From Undaria pinnatifida (Eukaryota; Sar; Phaeophyceae; Laminariales; Alariaceae): DNA of 64,000 nt. The position numbers and the translations under genes are program-made. Positions 33,945 through 45,509 of the stretch are shown piece after piece. The notes under the pieces are model-generated. The model saw only the letters and a program-made list of their open reading frames with translations. It had not been told where the DNA came from and did not search any database. The stretch is from positions 15,821,210-15,885,209 of the forward strand of contig JABAKD010000030.1 in NCBI GenBank assembly GCA_012845835.1. Reading direction: 5' to 3'. Each line of letters begins with the position of its first letter. The first letter of the stretch is position 1.

Positions 33945-35130
33945 GTGGTAGCTTTCATGAAAGCTACTTATCTGGAGTATTTCGTAAAAGTTCATTGCAT
34001 GGAAGCTTTCGTGGAAGCTTTCGTAGAAGTTACTTCCATGAAAGCTTCCACTGAGGCTTTCGTGAGAGCTTTCGTGGAGGTTACTTCCGTGGAAGCTTTC
34101 GTGGAAACTTTGGTTGAGGTTACTTCCATGAAAGCTTCCGTGGAAGTTACTCCCATGGAGGCTTTCGTGGAAGCTTACGTGAACGTTACGTCCGTGGAAG
34201 CTTCCGTGGGAGTTTTCGTGAAAGTTACTTCCATTAAAGCTTTCGTGGAAGCTGTCGTGGAAGTTACTTTCATCATGGAAGCTTTCGTGGAAGCTTTCGT
34301 GGAAGCTACTTCCATGGAAACTGCATGGGAAGCTTTCGTAGAAGCTTTTGTTGAAGATTTTGTTCAAGTTACTTCCGTCGAAGCTTCCATGGAAGCTTTC
34401 GTGGAAGTTACGAAAGCTTCCGTCGAAGAAAATTCCACGGAAGCTTCCGTGGAAGCTGTAGTGGAAGCTTTAGTGGAAGTTGCTTCCCTGAAAGCCAAGG
34501 AAGCTTGTGGACGCTTCCATGAAATTTAATTCCATGGAAGCTTTCGTGGAAGCTTTCGTGGAAGTTACTTCCATGGAAGCTTTCGTGGTAGCTTTCGTGG
34601 AAGCTTTCGTGGAAGCTTTCGTTCAAGTTACTTCCATGGAAGCTTCCATATCTTCCATGGAAGCTTTTTTGAAGTGACGAAAGCTTCCGTGGAAATATGT
34701 TCCACGGAAGCTTTCGTGGAAGATTTCGTGGAAGCTTCCGTGGAAGTTACTTCCATGGAAACTTTCGTGGTAGCTTTCGTGGAAGCTTTCGTGGAAGATT
34801 TCGTTCAAGTTACTTCTATGGAAGCTTCCATATCTTCCATGGAAGCTTCCATATCTTCCATGGAAGCTTGTGTTGAAGTGACGAAAGCTTCCGTGGAAAT
34901 ATGTTCCACGGAAGCTTTCGTGGAAGATTTGGTAGAAGCTTCCGTGGAGGTTACCTCCATGAAAGCTTCCATGGAAGTTTCGTGGAAGCTTCTTTCAAAG
35001 TTACTTCCATGGAAGTTTTCGTGGAAGCTTTCGTGGAAGCTCCCGTGGAAGTTACTTCTGTGGAAGCTTCCAATGCTGCATGGAAGCTTCCATGGAAGCG
35101 GTGAAATATTCCACGGAAGCTTTCATGATC
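33945..35130. repeat. GAAGCTTC-centred array 2
   Basis: About 1.2 kb consists of 12 bp words (GAAGCTTTCGTG, GAAGCTTCCATG) and a 15 bp word (GAAGTTACTTCCATG). The array lies in the same orientation as array 1 but has a different spacer word. Higher-order duplication is visible: the block GACGAAAGCTTCCGTGGAAA and TATGTTCCACGG occurs at about 34677 and 34879. Plus frame 33945-34529 (194 codons) and minus frame 33861-34367 (168 codons) are both open because the word lengths are multiples of three. Confidence 0.93.
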
Positions 35131-35364
35131 TTCCACGCAAAATGCAAGTAGTGCAGGACACCGGGTAATAACTTCGCCATTTTTGTCTTAACGCGTACAT
35201 GATATCTGTAGTTAAAATAGTAGGGTGGCAGCGTATCAATTTGGGACCTTGATTCGAGTCTCACGAAACTATTTTTTTTTTCATAGTGGGATTTTTACAT
35301 GATATCTATTACATCACTTCGTAAATCACTACTACGGTCTTCATACTCCCGATCGATGTATACC
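35131..35364. other. Spacer after array 2
   Basis: A+T-rich with a poly-T run. No gene seen. Confidence 0.5.
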
Positions 35365-35465
35365 AAAACCCGCCATTATAGTGCAACAAACAAAATAATA
35401 AGACCACCCCCAGGTAGAGAAAACTTACCTACGCACTTAACCAAAAGTACCTACAACCCTTAACC
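35365..35465 (+). repeat. Diverged copy of the 35585/37494 direct repeat
   Basis: The CATTATAGTG start, ACAAA-TAATA-GACC-CCCC centre and AAAGTACCTACAACCC end resemble the two better copies downstream. Confidence 0.4.
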
Positions 35466-35584
35466 AAGCCAATCCATCCGCAAACCACCCACCATACATA
35501 TGATAGAGCAGTATAGTGGAAACTACATGGTAAAAATATAAACTAGATATGATGTCAAATCTTGTTCGAAATTCCCCACCTAAA

Positions 35585-35750
35585 GTAAAAATACCAACAC
35601 CAATCATTATAGTGGAAACTTTTTTTTGTTTTTGCTAACAAAAGAATAGGACCCCTCCCATTAATTTGTTTTTGTATCCATATCGTATATTTCAAGTACC
35701 AACAAGCAGCTTGAAAAAATGAGTGTTGACCCGAAATTCGTCAAACTCAC
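35585..35750 (+). repeat. Direct repeat flanking the TIR element, left
   Basis: AAATACCAACACCA, TATAGTGGA, AAAAGAATAGGACCCCTCC, ATTAA, AGTACCAACAA and TGACC occur in the same order at 37494-37660, about 1.9 kb away on the same strand. The pair lies just outside the inverted repeats at 35773 and 37476. Confidence 0.7.
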
Positions 35751-36334
35751 GGCTGACGTGCTGAATTGTTTTGGGCAATAACCAAAAACGGGTATACCGG
35801 TCACTTTCCTACCAAAAACGGGTACACTCTAAAATCAAGTGAAAAACCCACCGCACGAGACACGCGATTGGTCAGAAAACATTTGTACCTGGTTTTGATA
35901 AATCATGTCCGGGGTGCACCCGTAAATGGCCATTGTTTTTGGCTTTCACCTGTTTTTGATTGTATCTAAGCCAATCAGATGCCTTCATGTACATTACACC
36001 CAATCAGAGGCAATGCATTGATCCCATATGTACGAACGTCGCTTTCGCTGGGATGGAACGCCATTGTGGTGCCTGAAAGAAAGGCCAAGAGGTTCACCGC
36101 AGCTTCGACCCCCTTCCACAGTAAACACCACTTCACCCCTGTCACACACGTAGCTGAAGAGGACAACCCAGCAGGAAGCTGGCGTCCCTGTATCCGTCAG
36201 CACCGCCACGCGTGCCAGCAGCAACATCCTCCTTCCTGATGCCACCGAGGTTGCCAACCCGTACCATGATTTCTGCCCCACAGGCGTATTTTCAGGCTCT
36301 CTCCGACGCGTCGTACAGGGAGTGTTCTTCATGG

Positions 36335-36391
36335 ATACCTGGTGCCTGGTATCATATCGATGGGGCCCATCATATGCCAGGTACCAGGTAT
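36335..36391. repeat. Long imperfect palindrome with ACCTGGTA arms
   Basis: The left arm ATACCTGGTGCCTGGTATCA pairs with the right arm ending GCCAGGTACCAGGTAT, around a GGGGCCC centre. There are only a few mismatches and a small gap over about 28 bp. Confidence 0.8.
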
Positions 36392-36689
36392 ACGTAAAAA
36401 GGCCCATACGTGAAGGAAAAACTGAAAGGTTTCGTCATCTACACAATACCTGGTATATGTCTACATTGATTATGCGAGTTAATGTGAGAACAACAACAAC
36501 ATCGCACATACTTGCTGAGGGGCCGATCATACTTGTTTACCGGCTCGTATGATACAATTACGAGCCTACAATTACTGCTAACTGATCATATATTATAAAA
36601 ATTAAAATACACTCATATATATCGTACAACAGTCCATGTTTGACGAGTACTACTCCGGAGTATGTGGTATTATTATTAAAATAATTATG

Positions 36690-37020
36690 CGGTACATTTT
36701 TTATTTTTTTTTTTTTTTTCCTCACACGTCTACTTTCCAGCTTCTGGACAAGCCGTGGTCACAGGTGTCGTCCCTTCTCCCCCCCGGTTCTTGCCTTCAA
36801 CTTTTATCGCGCATAGGGTTCAGCAATCCCACTGCTCGTCGATTTTTCATCGAGTGTTGCCAACTCACGCTCTCGCGCTTTCCGCAAGTCAATTTGTGCA
36901 CAAGAAAAAGTCCCAACAAATTTAGACGAATATGCACTCGGCGGGGCTCGAACTCACAAAAAGACCTATATACCAGGCTCGAGGATAATCTGATACGCCA
37001 CCGGGGCGACCGGCCGGTAC
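36690..37020 (-). mobile_element. tRNA-derived SINE-2 copy
   Basis: On the minus strand the head reads CCGGTCGCCCCGGTGGCGTA, with box A-like TGGCGTATCAG and a perfect box B (GAGTTCGAGCC). The body matches 19912-20275, and a poly-A tail of about 18 bases faces 36700. It lies inside the 1.7 kb TIR element. Confidence 0.85.
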
Positions 37021-37493
37021 ATATCGTAGTACGAGTACGAATGAGTGTGATCACAACAACAAATACACGTATTTCATTTTCGCTCGCTGGTTCGCTCGCC
37101 CGCCGTCGCTCTTGTTACTACTATGTCCCATGGTCATAGGGATGACACTATATGTTTTGAAGTGATGAATACAGTAGTACATGTTTGACGAGAATACTCG
37201 TACGTATACGTGACACATATCGTAGCTCGAGTACGAAGAATGAGGGTGATCATGACAACAAATGCATGCATTCAATCACCAACTAACAACTACACAACAT
37301 AGTCTATACCATGTACGAGTACACCTCATGTCTAGCGTCAGCAGGCCAAAAAACGAGAGGTTCATCGACTGGCAGTCGCGTGGTTCGAACGTGGGGTGCG
37401 TTTTTCGCTTGATTTTAAATTGTAACCGTTTTTTAGAAAAAAAGTGACCGGGTATACCCGTTTTTGGTTATTGCCCATTTTTTTATAAGGAGT

Positions 37494-37660
37494 ATAAAAT
37501 ACCAACACCATCAGTCTAATAGTGTACCTGGTAGTGGAGAAAAGCAAAATAAAATGCCAATTTTAATCAAAAGAATAGGACCCCTCCGATTAAAAAAAAC
37601 TCACCCACATGGAACATTACAACAGTACCAACAACGCAGCGGGTACTGACCTTAAATTTA
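37494..37660 (+). repeat. Direct repeat flanking the TIR element, right
   Basis: Partner of 35585-35750 with the same word order. It lies 18 bp outside the right inverted repeat. Confidence 0.7.
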
Positions 37661-37849
37661 TTATGATGTAGAAAGCCAGATGAGGTATACAGAACACGTC
37701 ATATTGTTGCAAAAACATGAATGACCCCGTCGTTCCAACGAAATGGTGCGAGGGAGCCTGGATATAAAGTATCTATTTTGCTGTATGAAGCCCTATAATA
37801 AAGAGTCATCCCGCATTAGAGGTGCATCAGATTCTAAAAATTTAATGAG

Positions 37850-38080
37850 CCCCTGACATGATGAGCAGCTTAACTTCTCACCAGAAACATGACCTCGAAG
37901 GCATTCGTTCGCGTAACCCGACCAAGCTTCTATGCCCTTGTTCTAAATGTAATTATACTCGTAACATTGCGCACACTAACTGGTAGTTCCTCATACATGA
38001 GGAGCTGAACCGGCTAGAAACGCCATATATATGGTGAACTCAAAAAGGTACAACCCCCCCGCACTAAAGAGGGGTGACTA
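37850..38080 (+). repeat. Interspersed repeat family C, copy 2
   Basis: CAGCTTAACTTCTCACCAGA, CATTCGTTCGCGTAACCCGA and CCAA--TTCTATGCCC, then GAGGAGCTGAACCGGCTAG and AAACG, match copies at 16668 and 47725. Confidence 0.7.
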
Positions 38081-41000
38081 AAATGTGTTACTCGTCGTCA
38101 TAGAGGAGTTAAACGGCAAGTTATGATAGAGGAGGTATTTAAACCCAAATGGCATGTCTCAACGATATCGCTGCTTAACCGTGCTCTTCCAGCGGACCGC
38201 AAGCCCTCCAAAGGTCAGACAGCAAACTGATTCTACGATAGCCCCCGCCCAAAACAGGCGATTTCTTTGACGAACGTTTCATGGCTACTCGACACGAGGA
38301 AAGATGCTATGAAAAAAGTATCTCCGTTTATTTGCTTGTTTGCAAAGGACAATCAAACGATGACGTCGGGGTGGCAAGGGGCACCTTATTTCAGGAGTTA
38401 CGGCCGGATGCTGGTTTCGAAGCCGGCGATTTCGTTAAAGAAGAGTTGAGGGGGCTATCGTAGGGTCTTGTCCTTCGCTGTCACCGGAGGGCCCATCGGA
38501 TAAACCTTCCTTCAATCGCTCTGCGTCAAGCTTCACACGTCTGTCTGGAGACGATTTACGATCTCATTTTGGGTATCTAGTCGGGAAGCTGTGACGATAG
38601 CTTGCTGATCTTCTATGTATTTGCGCGTACAACTCTTAACGACGGCCGTGGTGGTCGAATTAGTAGGCTGGCCCCGGGTGATGGTATGGCCTGTTAACAC
38701 CCCGTACATGTCTACGCCATCAGCGCCGACCCCAACTTCGTCGCCGCTACCCCGTACTCTAGCACCCAAACTGGTGAGAGCACTTTCCAGTTGGTGCATG
38801 CCCTGAAACACAATGAATGGTGCACTTCTAATGTAGCACGCGTTCAACAAAGAGGAAACGTAACACGTAGTGAATGCTTTATATATGAGGATATCTTTGG
38901 CCTCGTTTGTATGATACTTGGAACATGCTTTGATCCAAATGAGGCCGGCCCTATTATGTTGCTGTTACGTATGTTTCTATGCGTATTATTGCGGAGTAGG
39001 TCTACGAATATGCGAGATTAGGGCTGAAAAATGCTTTCCTGACAAGTGATATCGTTGTAGGACTATCGGTCTTCGCCGACAACTCTGTAGTACATCAGAT
39101 TGCTGGTGGGTTCGGCAGCAAGCTGTGGAAGCACCGATGTGGAATAGCTGAGGGTGCAACACAAACAAAGTTGGTGTCTAGCTCGGTCTGACAACGCGCA
39201 ATATCACAAACACGTGAAGTCTCCAGGGAGATTGTGAGTCAGGGAATGACGGGTGAGAAGGTGACCACTAATAATCAGTGAGTGTAGCTTCGCTAGGGTG
39301 GAGAGTGGTTTTTGACGAGCAGTTCATCGTTATTATGTTGGTACAACCCCGGCTGACGGCCGCCACAATGAACTGTACGTCTCTTCTGAAAACTGCCACC
39401 GAGCACAGTGGATTTGTGTATCATTATTTACGGGGCTTTCCACTAACGGAGGAGGTCCCGCTGTGCTGACGTCAGAGGGGCTTGAAATTGCAACCCGAAG
39501 AACTACGTGACAGTGGTATATAAACACGAAAGGTGGGCCCAATTTGGAGCTTCATCGCAGTTATCTATGGAACTGTTCGTCGTGCCACCTGATGTCAACT
39601 TCCCCATCATAATGGTAAAACTTTAATCCTCGCAGGAACACGACAGGGTGCTACTTCCTTCCATGCTGGGGTGGCTTGTCAATGTTGCAGGAAACGCCAC
39701 CGCCTTGGATGGTATTTGTTGATGTATTATTATTGGCCGGATCGGAATGCCATGGTCTGAAAAGACCCTAGGTTGATTGGGCCGTATTAAATTTTCCTCA
39801 ACCGACCACAGTGCGTAATAGTAGCTACCTTTACTGACTGCTCTCAAATACTCCCCAACAAGTCTGGAAATTGCTAAACCTCATTCCGCTGCTATAATAT
39901 TGGGTACAGTACGCGACAAAAGTCAATAATTATCGCAGACCACGACTACGGTCAGGGGGGTCCCCTGTGGCACCGTTCCCGCATTGTCTCGGGATCAATC
40001 GCGCGAGGGGTCCCCCTGTTCCTTCGCGGTTTTAAGCTACCGTGCTGTTTTAAGTGTGCGGCATCTATTCATTTACAATACGATAAGCTACGCTGTGCCA
40101 AAGCAATCCCCGAATGTTTTCGTATCCGTAAGGTACAGAGTCACTCGTGCGAGTATTTTATGGTAGTTCAAATCCGGTGGGTAACAGCAGCACTGGTTAT
40201 TAGCAGTTCAGAGCTTTACGCTCGACTTTTAGCCGAAAATTGAAAAAATCAAGTTTGTACTGAAATTTGCTTAGGACACACACCCTATACCATTTTTTAT
40301 TAACATTCCAACCTTCGTGAAAAATACAAAGAGATTGGTGTCTTATTCTGTAATTCATCAGTTGTGCCACGTCTCACTTAAACAGAAAATGTTTAAGCCG
40401 AAAATGCTGCACTGCTGGCTCCCCGAAAGCAACCCGAGATATTAGTGTGTGGCTACATTTTCATCTGGATAAAGACGCTACACTGTCGTTAGTACAAAAG
40501 TCTCATTGCGCCTTTCCTTTTATCCCCATGGGTGTTAGGCTACGATTTTTGAAAAAGAGCTTCCTCATGTGATTGGGCCGGCAGTGTGCTCCACCTCTTC
40601 TTGTCGTAGCGGGGGCGTAGTGTCTACAAACATTAACTGCCACTGCTGTATGATGTACAGCGTAGCGCGTAGTCCCCCTTGCTGTTGACCACGACGTCCA
40701 GACAATGAGAGCCACATATTCTAGGCACAATAATCGTAGTACTTCGAACAACACAAGTCTTCGTGTTAATCCTGCTATTGAAGTATATATATATGCGTAT
40801 GGCATAAAAAATACAGCGTAGAGCTTCGTGCAGCTCCGAAGAAAGCACTTGTTTTCATTAGAATAACATTTCGAATATGCCAGCTGTGAGTTTTTCGTCC
40901 TGTTATGTGGTTTACTTTTATGTGCATGCCATGGTAGAGCTTTGTGCAGAGAGGATGAAATTTTCATATTTCGTTGATTGGGTCTGTATATCCGTAGTGT

Positions 41001-42889
41001 TTTGCCCATCGCTGGGAGCGCGTATAGTCTCCAACGTGCATCGAATAGCAAAATGTAGTCAGACGCTGTCGGAAGTCTCTGGGATACATACGCACATATT
41101 GTCGTGTTTAAGTGCTAGAGGGTTTTACTTGTACCGCTGTGGTCGTATCATTGGGCATTTATGGTACATAGAAGGCACGGATCCTACACATAGGGACACT
41201 TTTGTAAGGCATTAAAATAATCGCGCGAAGGGTGAAAAAAAATTGGAGGCGTTTCGGAACATGGAAAAACATCTTAAAAAAAATCGCGCATGCCTCCCGC
41301 TCATGAGAACAGGGCTCACACAACGCTCTTGCGGAGAAATAAGAACTTCGTAATTTTATACTGAAGTTAGTGTGGGGCACACCATTTTCAAAAAAATACG
41401 AAATTTAGCCTAAAAAAAACAAAACCTCGGTTTCTTACCAGAGGACCGGCGGCACAATACTCTAAAAGTAGTACAGGACATAAGAATGGCAAGCTGATAC
41501 TTCTGAGGAAGACAAGAAATCCTGGAGCTGAAGTTAGTGCAGATGACACCCTCTCCCAAATAAGAAACCCGCAGCCCCAGCCAGGATTCCTGTTTCTAGC
41601 TATCAAATAGGTACCTGATACTTGTACAAGTAGTACGTGTAGCTTTTTGCAGATAGATTATTCTAGCAGTAGTAGTAAAAATGAATTATCAATAGGAAAA
41701 AAAGGAAGAAACCGGAATAATTATGGCCGAGACTGAATTTCTTATTTGAGAAATGGTGAGTTCTACACACTATCTTCGGCACAGCGCGTCTCGATTGTCT
41801 TCCTTCCCTGGTAAGGTACAAGTATCAGCCCTGCTTTCCTACATCCCTGTTTGCTTTTTTACATTTATTATGTCGTGCACGACTACCAGTAGTAGTAGTG
41901 CTGTATCACATAATATATATGTATAACAGCAAGCATCACCAACCAGTCGCGCAACGCAGCGATTTTTTCATGCGTTTGTGATACAAATTTAATGTTGTCG
42001 TTGCTATACAACGCGTTTCTTTTGCGTTGAACTCCTTGGTGTGTATCGAATGAATGAAGTAGGGCTTTCGGTGACAATATTCGACTGGGAAGCGATGCGG
42101 GTGGTTCCGCCAAAATAGACGACACGAACGCCACAAAATAATAGGACCCATGCAACTCCAGTTCAACCAAATGAATGGCGATGCTTTTGAAAAATCTTCT
42201 TTCATCCAATATAGACACTTATGTGTCGCGTATGTATTGGCACTGAACCGTTCTTGCCACCCGGCGACATCCAGCACCCCCATCATGCCCGGCGAAGGAA
42301 GAGAAATATCAGGGGGGTGGAGAATAGCTACGAGTAGGTACCAGGTAACCCCCCCCTTCTTCTTTCCCTCTCCCCAGTTATGGAAAAAAAGGAAAACATG
42401 GGAGGGGAAAAACAAAACAAAAAGGGCTCACAATTTTGTCGACAACGGTAGTAGTATCGCTGTTGACCCCCCCCCCCCGAGATGAAACAGACAATCAAAC
42501 CCAGGGCCACACAAAACCAAACGGCCGGCTCCCAAGCGAAGCAAAAAACATAATAAACTCGTACGGTCTTCATTCTTTGTAAATTAACAAGAGGCAAACT
42601 TGACACGACACTGCAGACGCTAACCTACCACACCAAGATGGGCCGGAGTGCACTTTTCACATTCACACCATGACCACCTCCGCTTTCCGTCTGATCTACT
42701 TTTTCCCAGTTCTGCAGGCCTCAGGTCGGTGCTTTTCTGGCGGCACATTGCATTGGGACCGCCCCTCCCTCCCACGCGGGGCAGGGTGAGCCTCCTGGTA
42801 CGCGCCTTCTTGTCGACTGTAGCCGCGGTGAAAGAAAATCTGAGGGCCCCGGAGTGGGGCCTTGGGCTTCTTGGGCGTCGGAATGGCCG
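38081..42889. other. 4.8 kb intergenic stretch with weak ORFs only
   Basis: ORFs up to 182 codons (minus, to 41051, non-ATG start) are within chance expectation for this much sequence and show no domain. A TA microsatellite sits near 40785. Poly-C and A-rich runs at 42345-42480 break the frames there. The low-confidence ORF at 38533-38799 is listed separately. Confidence 0.5.
38533..38799 (-). CDS. Hypothetical hydrophilic ORF, 88 aa
   Basis: From an ATG at 38799 the frame encodes a polar protein with a fairly ordinary amino-acid mix (MYGVLTGHTITRGQPTNSTT, later DQQAIVTASRLDTQNEIVNR). No domain is recognised. It could be a gene fragment; chance cannot be excluded. Confidence 0.2.
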   Translation of the reverse strand: MHQLESALTSLGARVRGSGDEVGVGADGVDMYGVLTGHTITRGQPTNSTTTAVVKSCTRKYIEDQQAIVTASRLDTQNEIVNRLQTDV

Positions 42890-43101
42890 TGGATACATTT
42901 CGTCAGGGAGTTCCACTGTCGTTATTATTGGCGTTTCTTGGGAGCTCCTGAGATCTTGTAATACGAACGGGAAGGTCCATGGCCGATGGCATGTCACTTC
43001 CACGTGTTATACGGAACGAACTATTGCATTGTGGACAAACGCACTCCGAGCCTACGAGGGGAAGTCCTCGGAGCTGATACCACCGGGCCCGCGGTCGCGC
43101 G
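42890..43101 (+). repeat. LTR-like direct repeat, left
   Basis: Landmarks are TCAGGGAGTTCCACTGTC, TTATTGGCGTT, CATGGCCGATGGCATGTCA, GAACTATTGCATTGTGGACA and CTACGAGGGGAAGT, all repeated in order on the right. The minus strand reads an open ~65 aa peptide with CPQCNSS in both copies. Confidence 0.75.
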
Positions 43102-43199
43102 AGTCGGTACACTTCATTTTAATGGGGTAAGTTCTGCTTACTGCCCAAAACGTGACACCAATTTGCTTTTCGGAGGCCGGAAAGCACTGTTTTGCGTGC

Positions 43200-44571
43200 T
43201 GGTGTGGGACACCAGTCGAATGCAATGGAAAACCCTACAGCAGCTAGTCGAGCACGAGCGTAGGGCGCTGACGGAGTCCATTCTGCAAGCTGAGACAACC
43301 CGAGAGGTGGAGGCCGAGCCGGCGGCCGGCTGAAGCCGGAAATCAAGGTGACGATCGGGGGAGATAGACCGCCTAGCTTGGGTGGTGAGATGTTGCTACC
43401 TTCCAAGATATGCGTGAATTTCTTGTTGCCTACCCGGAGTACGAGCAGCAGATGCGTGTCACAAACCAAGATGGAGGAGACCGGGTACTCGCGAGGTGGC
43501 GAGAGCTGGTAGATTCGGAGACCCAAATGAGGGTGACTGATGAGTTCTACGATGGCAAGCCCTGGGTCGACCTCTCCGAGAAGGAACTAATGCAAGGGCT
43601 TAAAGGTTTGCTGGCGTTGATATGCAGCAGACGAGTGATGAGGATTTTTCCGCCAGATATTCCGTGTGCTGAAGGTGGATGAGAGCGTGCCGGTAGATAG
43701 CAGGGTGTTCATGCAAACACGAGCCCCTTGGAAATACCTGGCTGACAGCGGGGTGACGGAGGTGGTGAGGCCCGACGGTCGACAGTACACGCTAAAACAT
43801 TGCAAGGTGCTAGTGGACGCAATAGCGGCGGGAATCGAGACACTCGTGTTCCGCCGCAAGGTGTAAAAAAATGTTCGTTTCGATCTCATAACGCATGACC
43901 CTGACGCGTTGTTCAGCATAATTGCTAAGCAGCAACGGGATCAAGGCGTAATTGAGGCCAACGATGCTGAACGCCGGTGAACAGAAAAGCGGCGTGACCC
44001 TAGGTCGTTGGCTGTTGCGGGGACCAAGCCGCAGGAAATTACTGCTGACGGGGACGACTCACGCGTGAGTGCCAAAGCTGCTGGTGTTAAAGCGGAGTGA
44101 AACCGTCGGGACGGCAACAAGGAGTGCTTTGTGTGTGGCAAGCAAGGCCACAAGCAGCGAGACTGCTCCCAAAGCCAGCAGGGTAAAGCGGGGAAAGGAG
44201 TCCATAGCCACAGCCACGGCCAGACCCCTATACAGCAGCAGCAGTCTACATGCCGTCCCGCTCAGCATACCCGGAGCAAAACAACCGGGATGACTCCTGC
44301 GTCTGCCACCGCTCCGGCTAGTGCGGACAAGACCTCCTCAAACGCGGCAGTTACGGAGACCGAATCTGCTGCGTCTGAACCATCTAGGCAGACCGACGAC
44401 GACTACGTGCACATTCGCGTGCCGCGGGAAAGCATGGCGCCAGTTGACGATGAGCTCACCGGGACGGTTGAGCACCAGGTGTGTCAGATCGAGGAAGCCA
44501 TAGAATGCAGCGCCAGTTCTTCACTCTGTTCCGGCGCAGCTGCCGACACCCGCGTCGAAGCCCTCATGTGA
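43200..44571 (+). pseudogene. gag polyprotein remnant with CCHC zinc knuckle
   Basis: Fragments in three frames line up as one capsid-like gag: DTSRMQWKTLQQLVEHERR (to 43333), a piece in the next frame, MREFLVAYPEYEQQM (from 43410, ATG), a frameshift near 43640, then RVFMQTRAPWKYLADSG. Stops interrupt it at 43864, 43978 and 44098. The nucleocapsid knuckle CFVCGKQGHKQRDC (CX2CX4HX4C, 44124-44166) is intact, followed by a Ser/Gln/Thr-rich linker to the stop at 44571. In a live element this protein would package the RNA in virus-like particles; here it cannot be made whole. Confidence 0.75.
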
Positions 44572-44638
44572 TGAGTTCAGCACCATTTCATGCGCGCGTG
44601 TCTCGGTCTTACAGCCGGGTGGAGGTGGTGATACGAGC

Positions 44639-45267
44639 GTGGGTGCGGTGGAGACCGAACCGCACTTGGAGGTCGTGACGCAGCATGTCGCAGGCCGTCT
44701 CGCGGTTCCCGGTGCATCCGAGGCTGCTGAGCCTAAGGTGCTGATGGATTCTGGCTCAGGTATTACAGCTATATCGGAGGAGCTTGTAGAGGCTCTACAG
44801 GGACAGCCGGGGATGACGCAAACATCGGTAACGCAGGCGTTCGTTGGGCATGCGCGTGCGTTGACGTCGTTGGGCCAGGAGTGTGATTTTGAGACGCAAT
44901 CGTGTCCGCTCCACTTAACGATCGAAACACAATGGGGACCAATCCGATTTACGATGTCGTTTATCGTGCTCCCTAGGGGCGGCGATGTGGTTATCATCGG
45001 CAGAAGGCACTGTGAGAGAAACTCGGCATCGACGTCATGGCGCAGCTCAAGGCCTCTGTACTGAAGGCAAAAGGGCGTCAACATAGTGCTGGGATGGAGC
45101 TTACAGCTCTTGCTGTGGGCGCGCCCAACGATGGTGCTCTGCTGCGAGCGGCGATGGCTGTCACGGCGTTCGTGCCGGGCGGTGACGCGCTAGGCGACGT
45201 GGACGATGAGGTCGCGCTGAGGCTACCGTCTCAACGACCCATAATATTTCAGGATTCCCAGGTGTAA
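44639..45267 (+). pseudogene. Retropepsin-like aspartic protease remnant
   Basis: The frame contains the catalytic signature LMDSGSGITAISEEL (active-site Asp at 44747) and, about 75 residues later, the hydrophobic GGDVVIIG strand typical of retropepsins. A frameshift near 45000 and a TGA at 45013 break the next segment. The correct continuation, EKLGIDVMAQLKAS, resumes just before the ATG at 45037 and runs to a stop at 45265-45267. A further piece (ADNAIDHGTPPECAKMLRDV) follows in 45268-45450 and looks like the protease/RT linker. Confidence 0.75.
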
Positions 45268-45509
45268 ATGCGAGATCATGCGGGCGTGTTGGGGACGGCT
45301 GCCGATAACGCTATTGACCATGGCACTCCGCCGGAATGTGCCAAGATGCTGCGCGATGTCGTTTTTTGCACGCACCTTGTCGTGTTAGGTCGGGCATTGT
45401 CAGGTGGCCCACCTGCACGGAAGAAGCTTGGGGCGGTCCGGTTTCATTAAGGGGCAAGGGTCGTGCGGACAAAGCCCCCACCTGAACGTAATGGCCTGTG
45501 GTGGAGTGC

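Larger units (their letters stand above)
35773..37476. mobile_element. 1.7 kb element with ~105 bp terminal inverted repeats
   Basis: The left end starts GGGCAATAACCAAAAACGGG and the right end finishes CCCGTTTTTGGTTATTGCCC. The inverted similarity runs to about 35875 and 37371. No transposase is recognisable; a 137-codon minus frame (35994-36407) has no known domain. The interior contains a SINE-2 copy (36690-37020) and a near-perfect palindrome (36335-36391). I could not assign a target-site duplication. A non-autonomous DNA transposon is the likeliest reading; the superfamily is not determined. Confidence 0.65.

Noticed and set aside
33945-34529. 194-codon plus-strand ORF rich in VEAFVEAFVEVTSM-type repeats
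   Set aside because: It is the translation of the 12/15 bp array. The opposite strand is equally open, and the amino-acid pattern follows from word length, not selection.
40503-41051. 182-codon minus-strand ORF
   Set aside because: It has a TTG start, irregular composition and no domain. One frame of this length is expected by chance in 64 kb.
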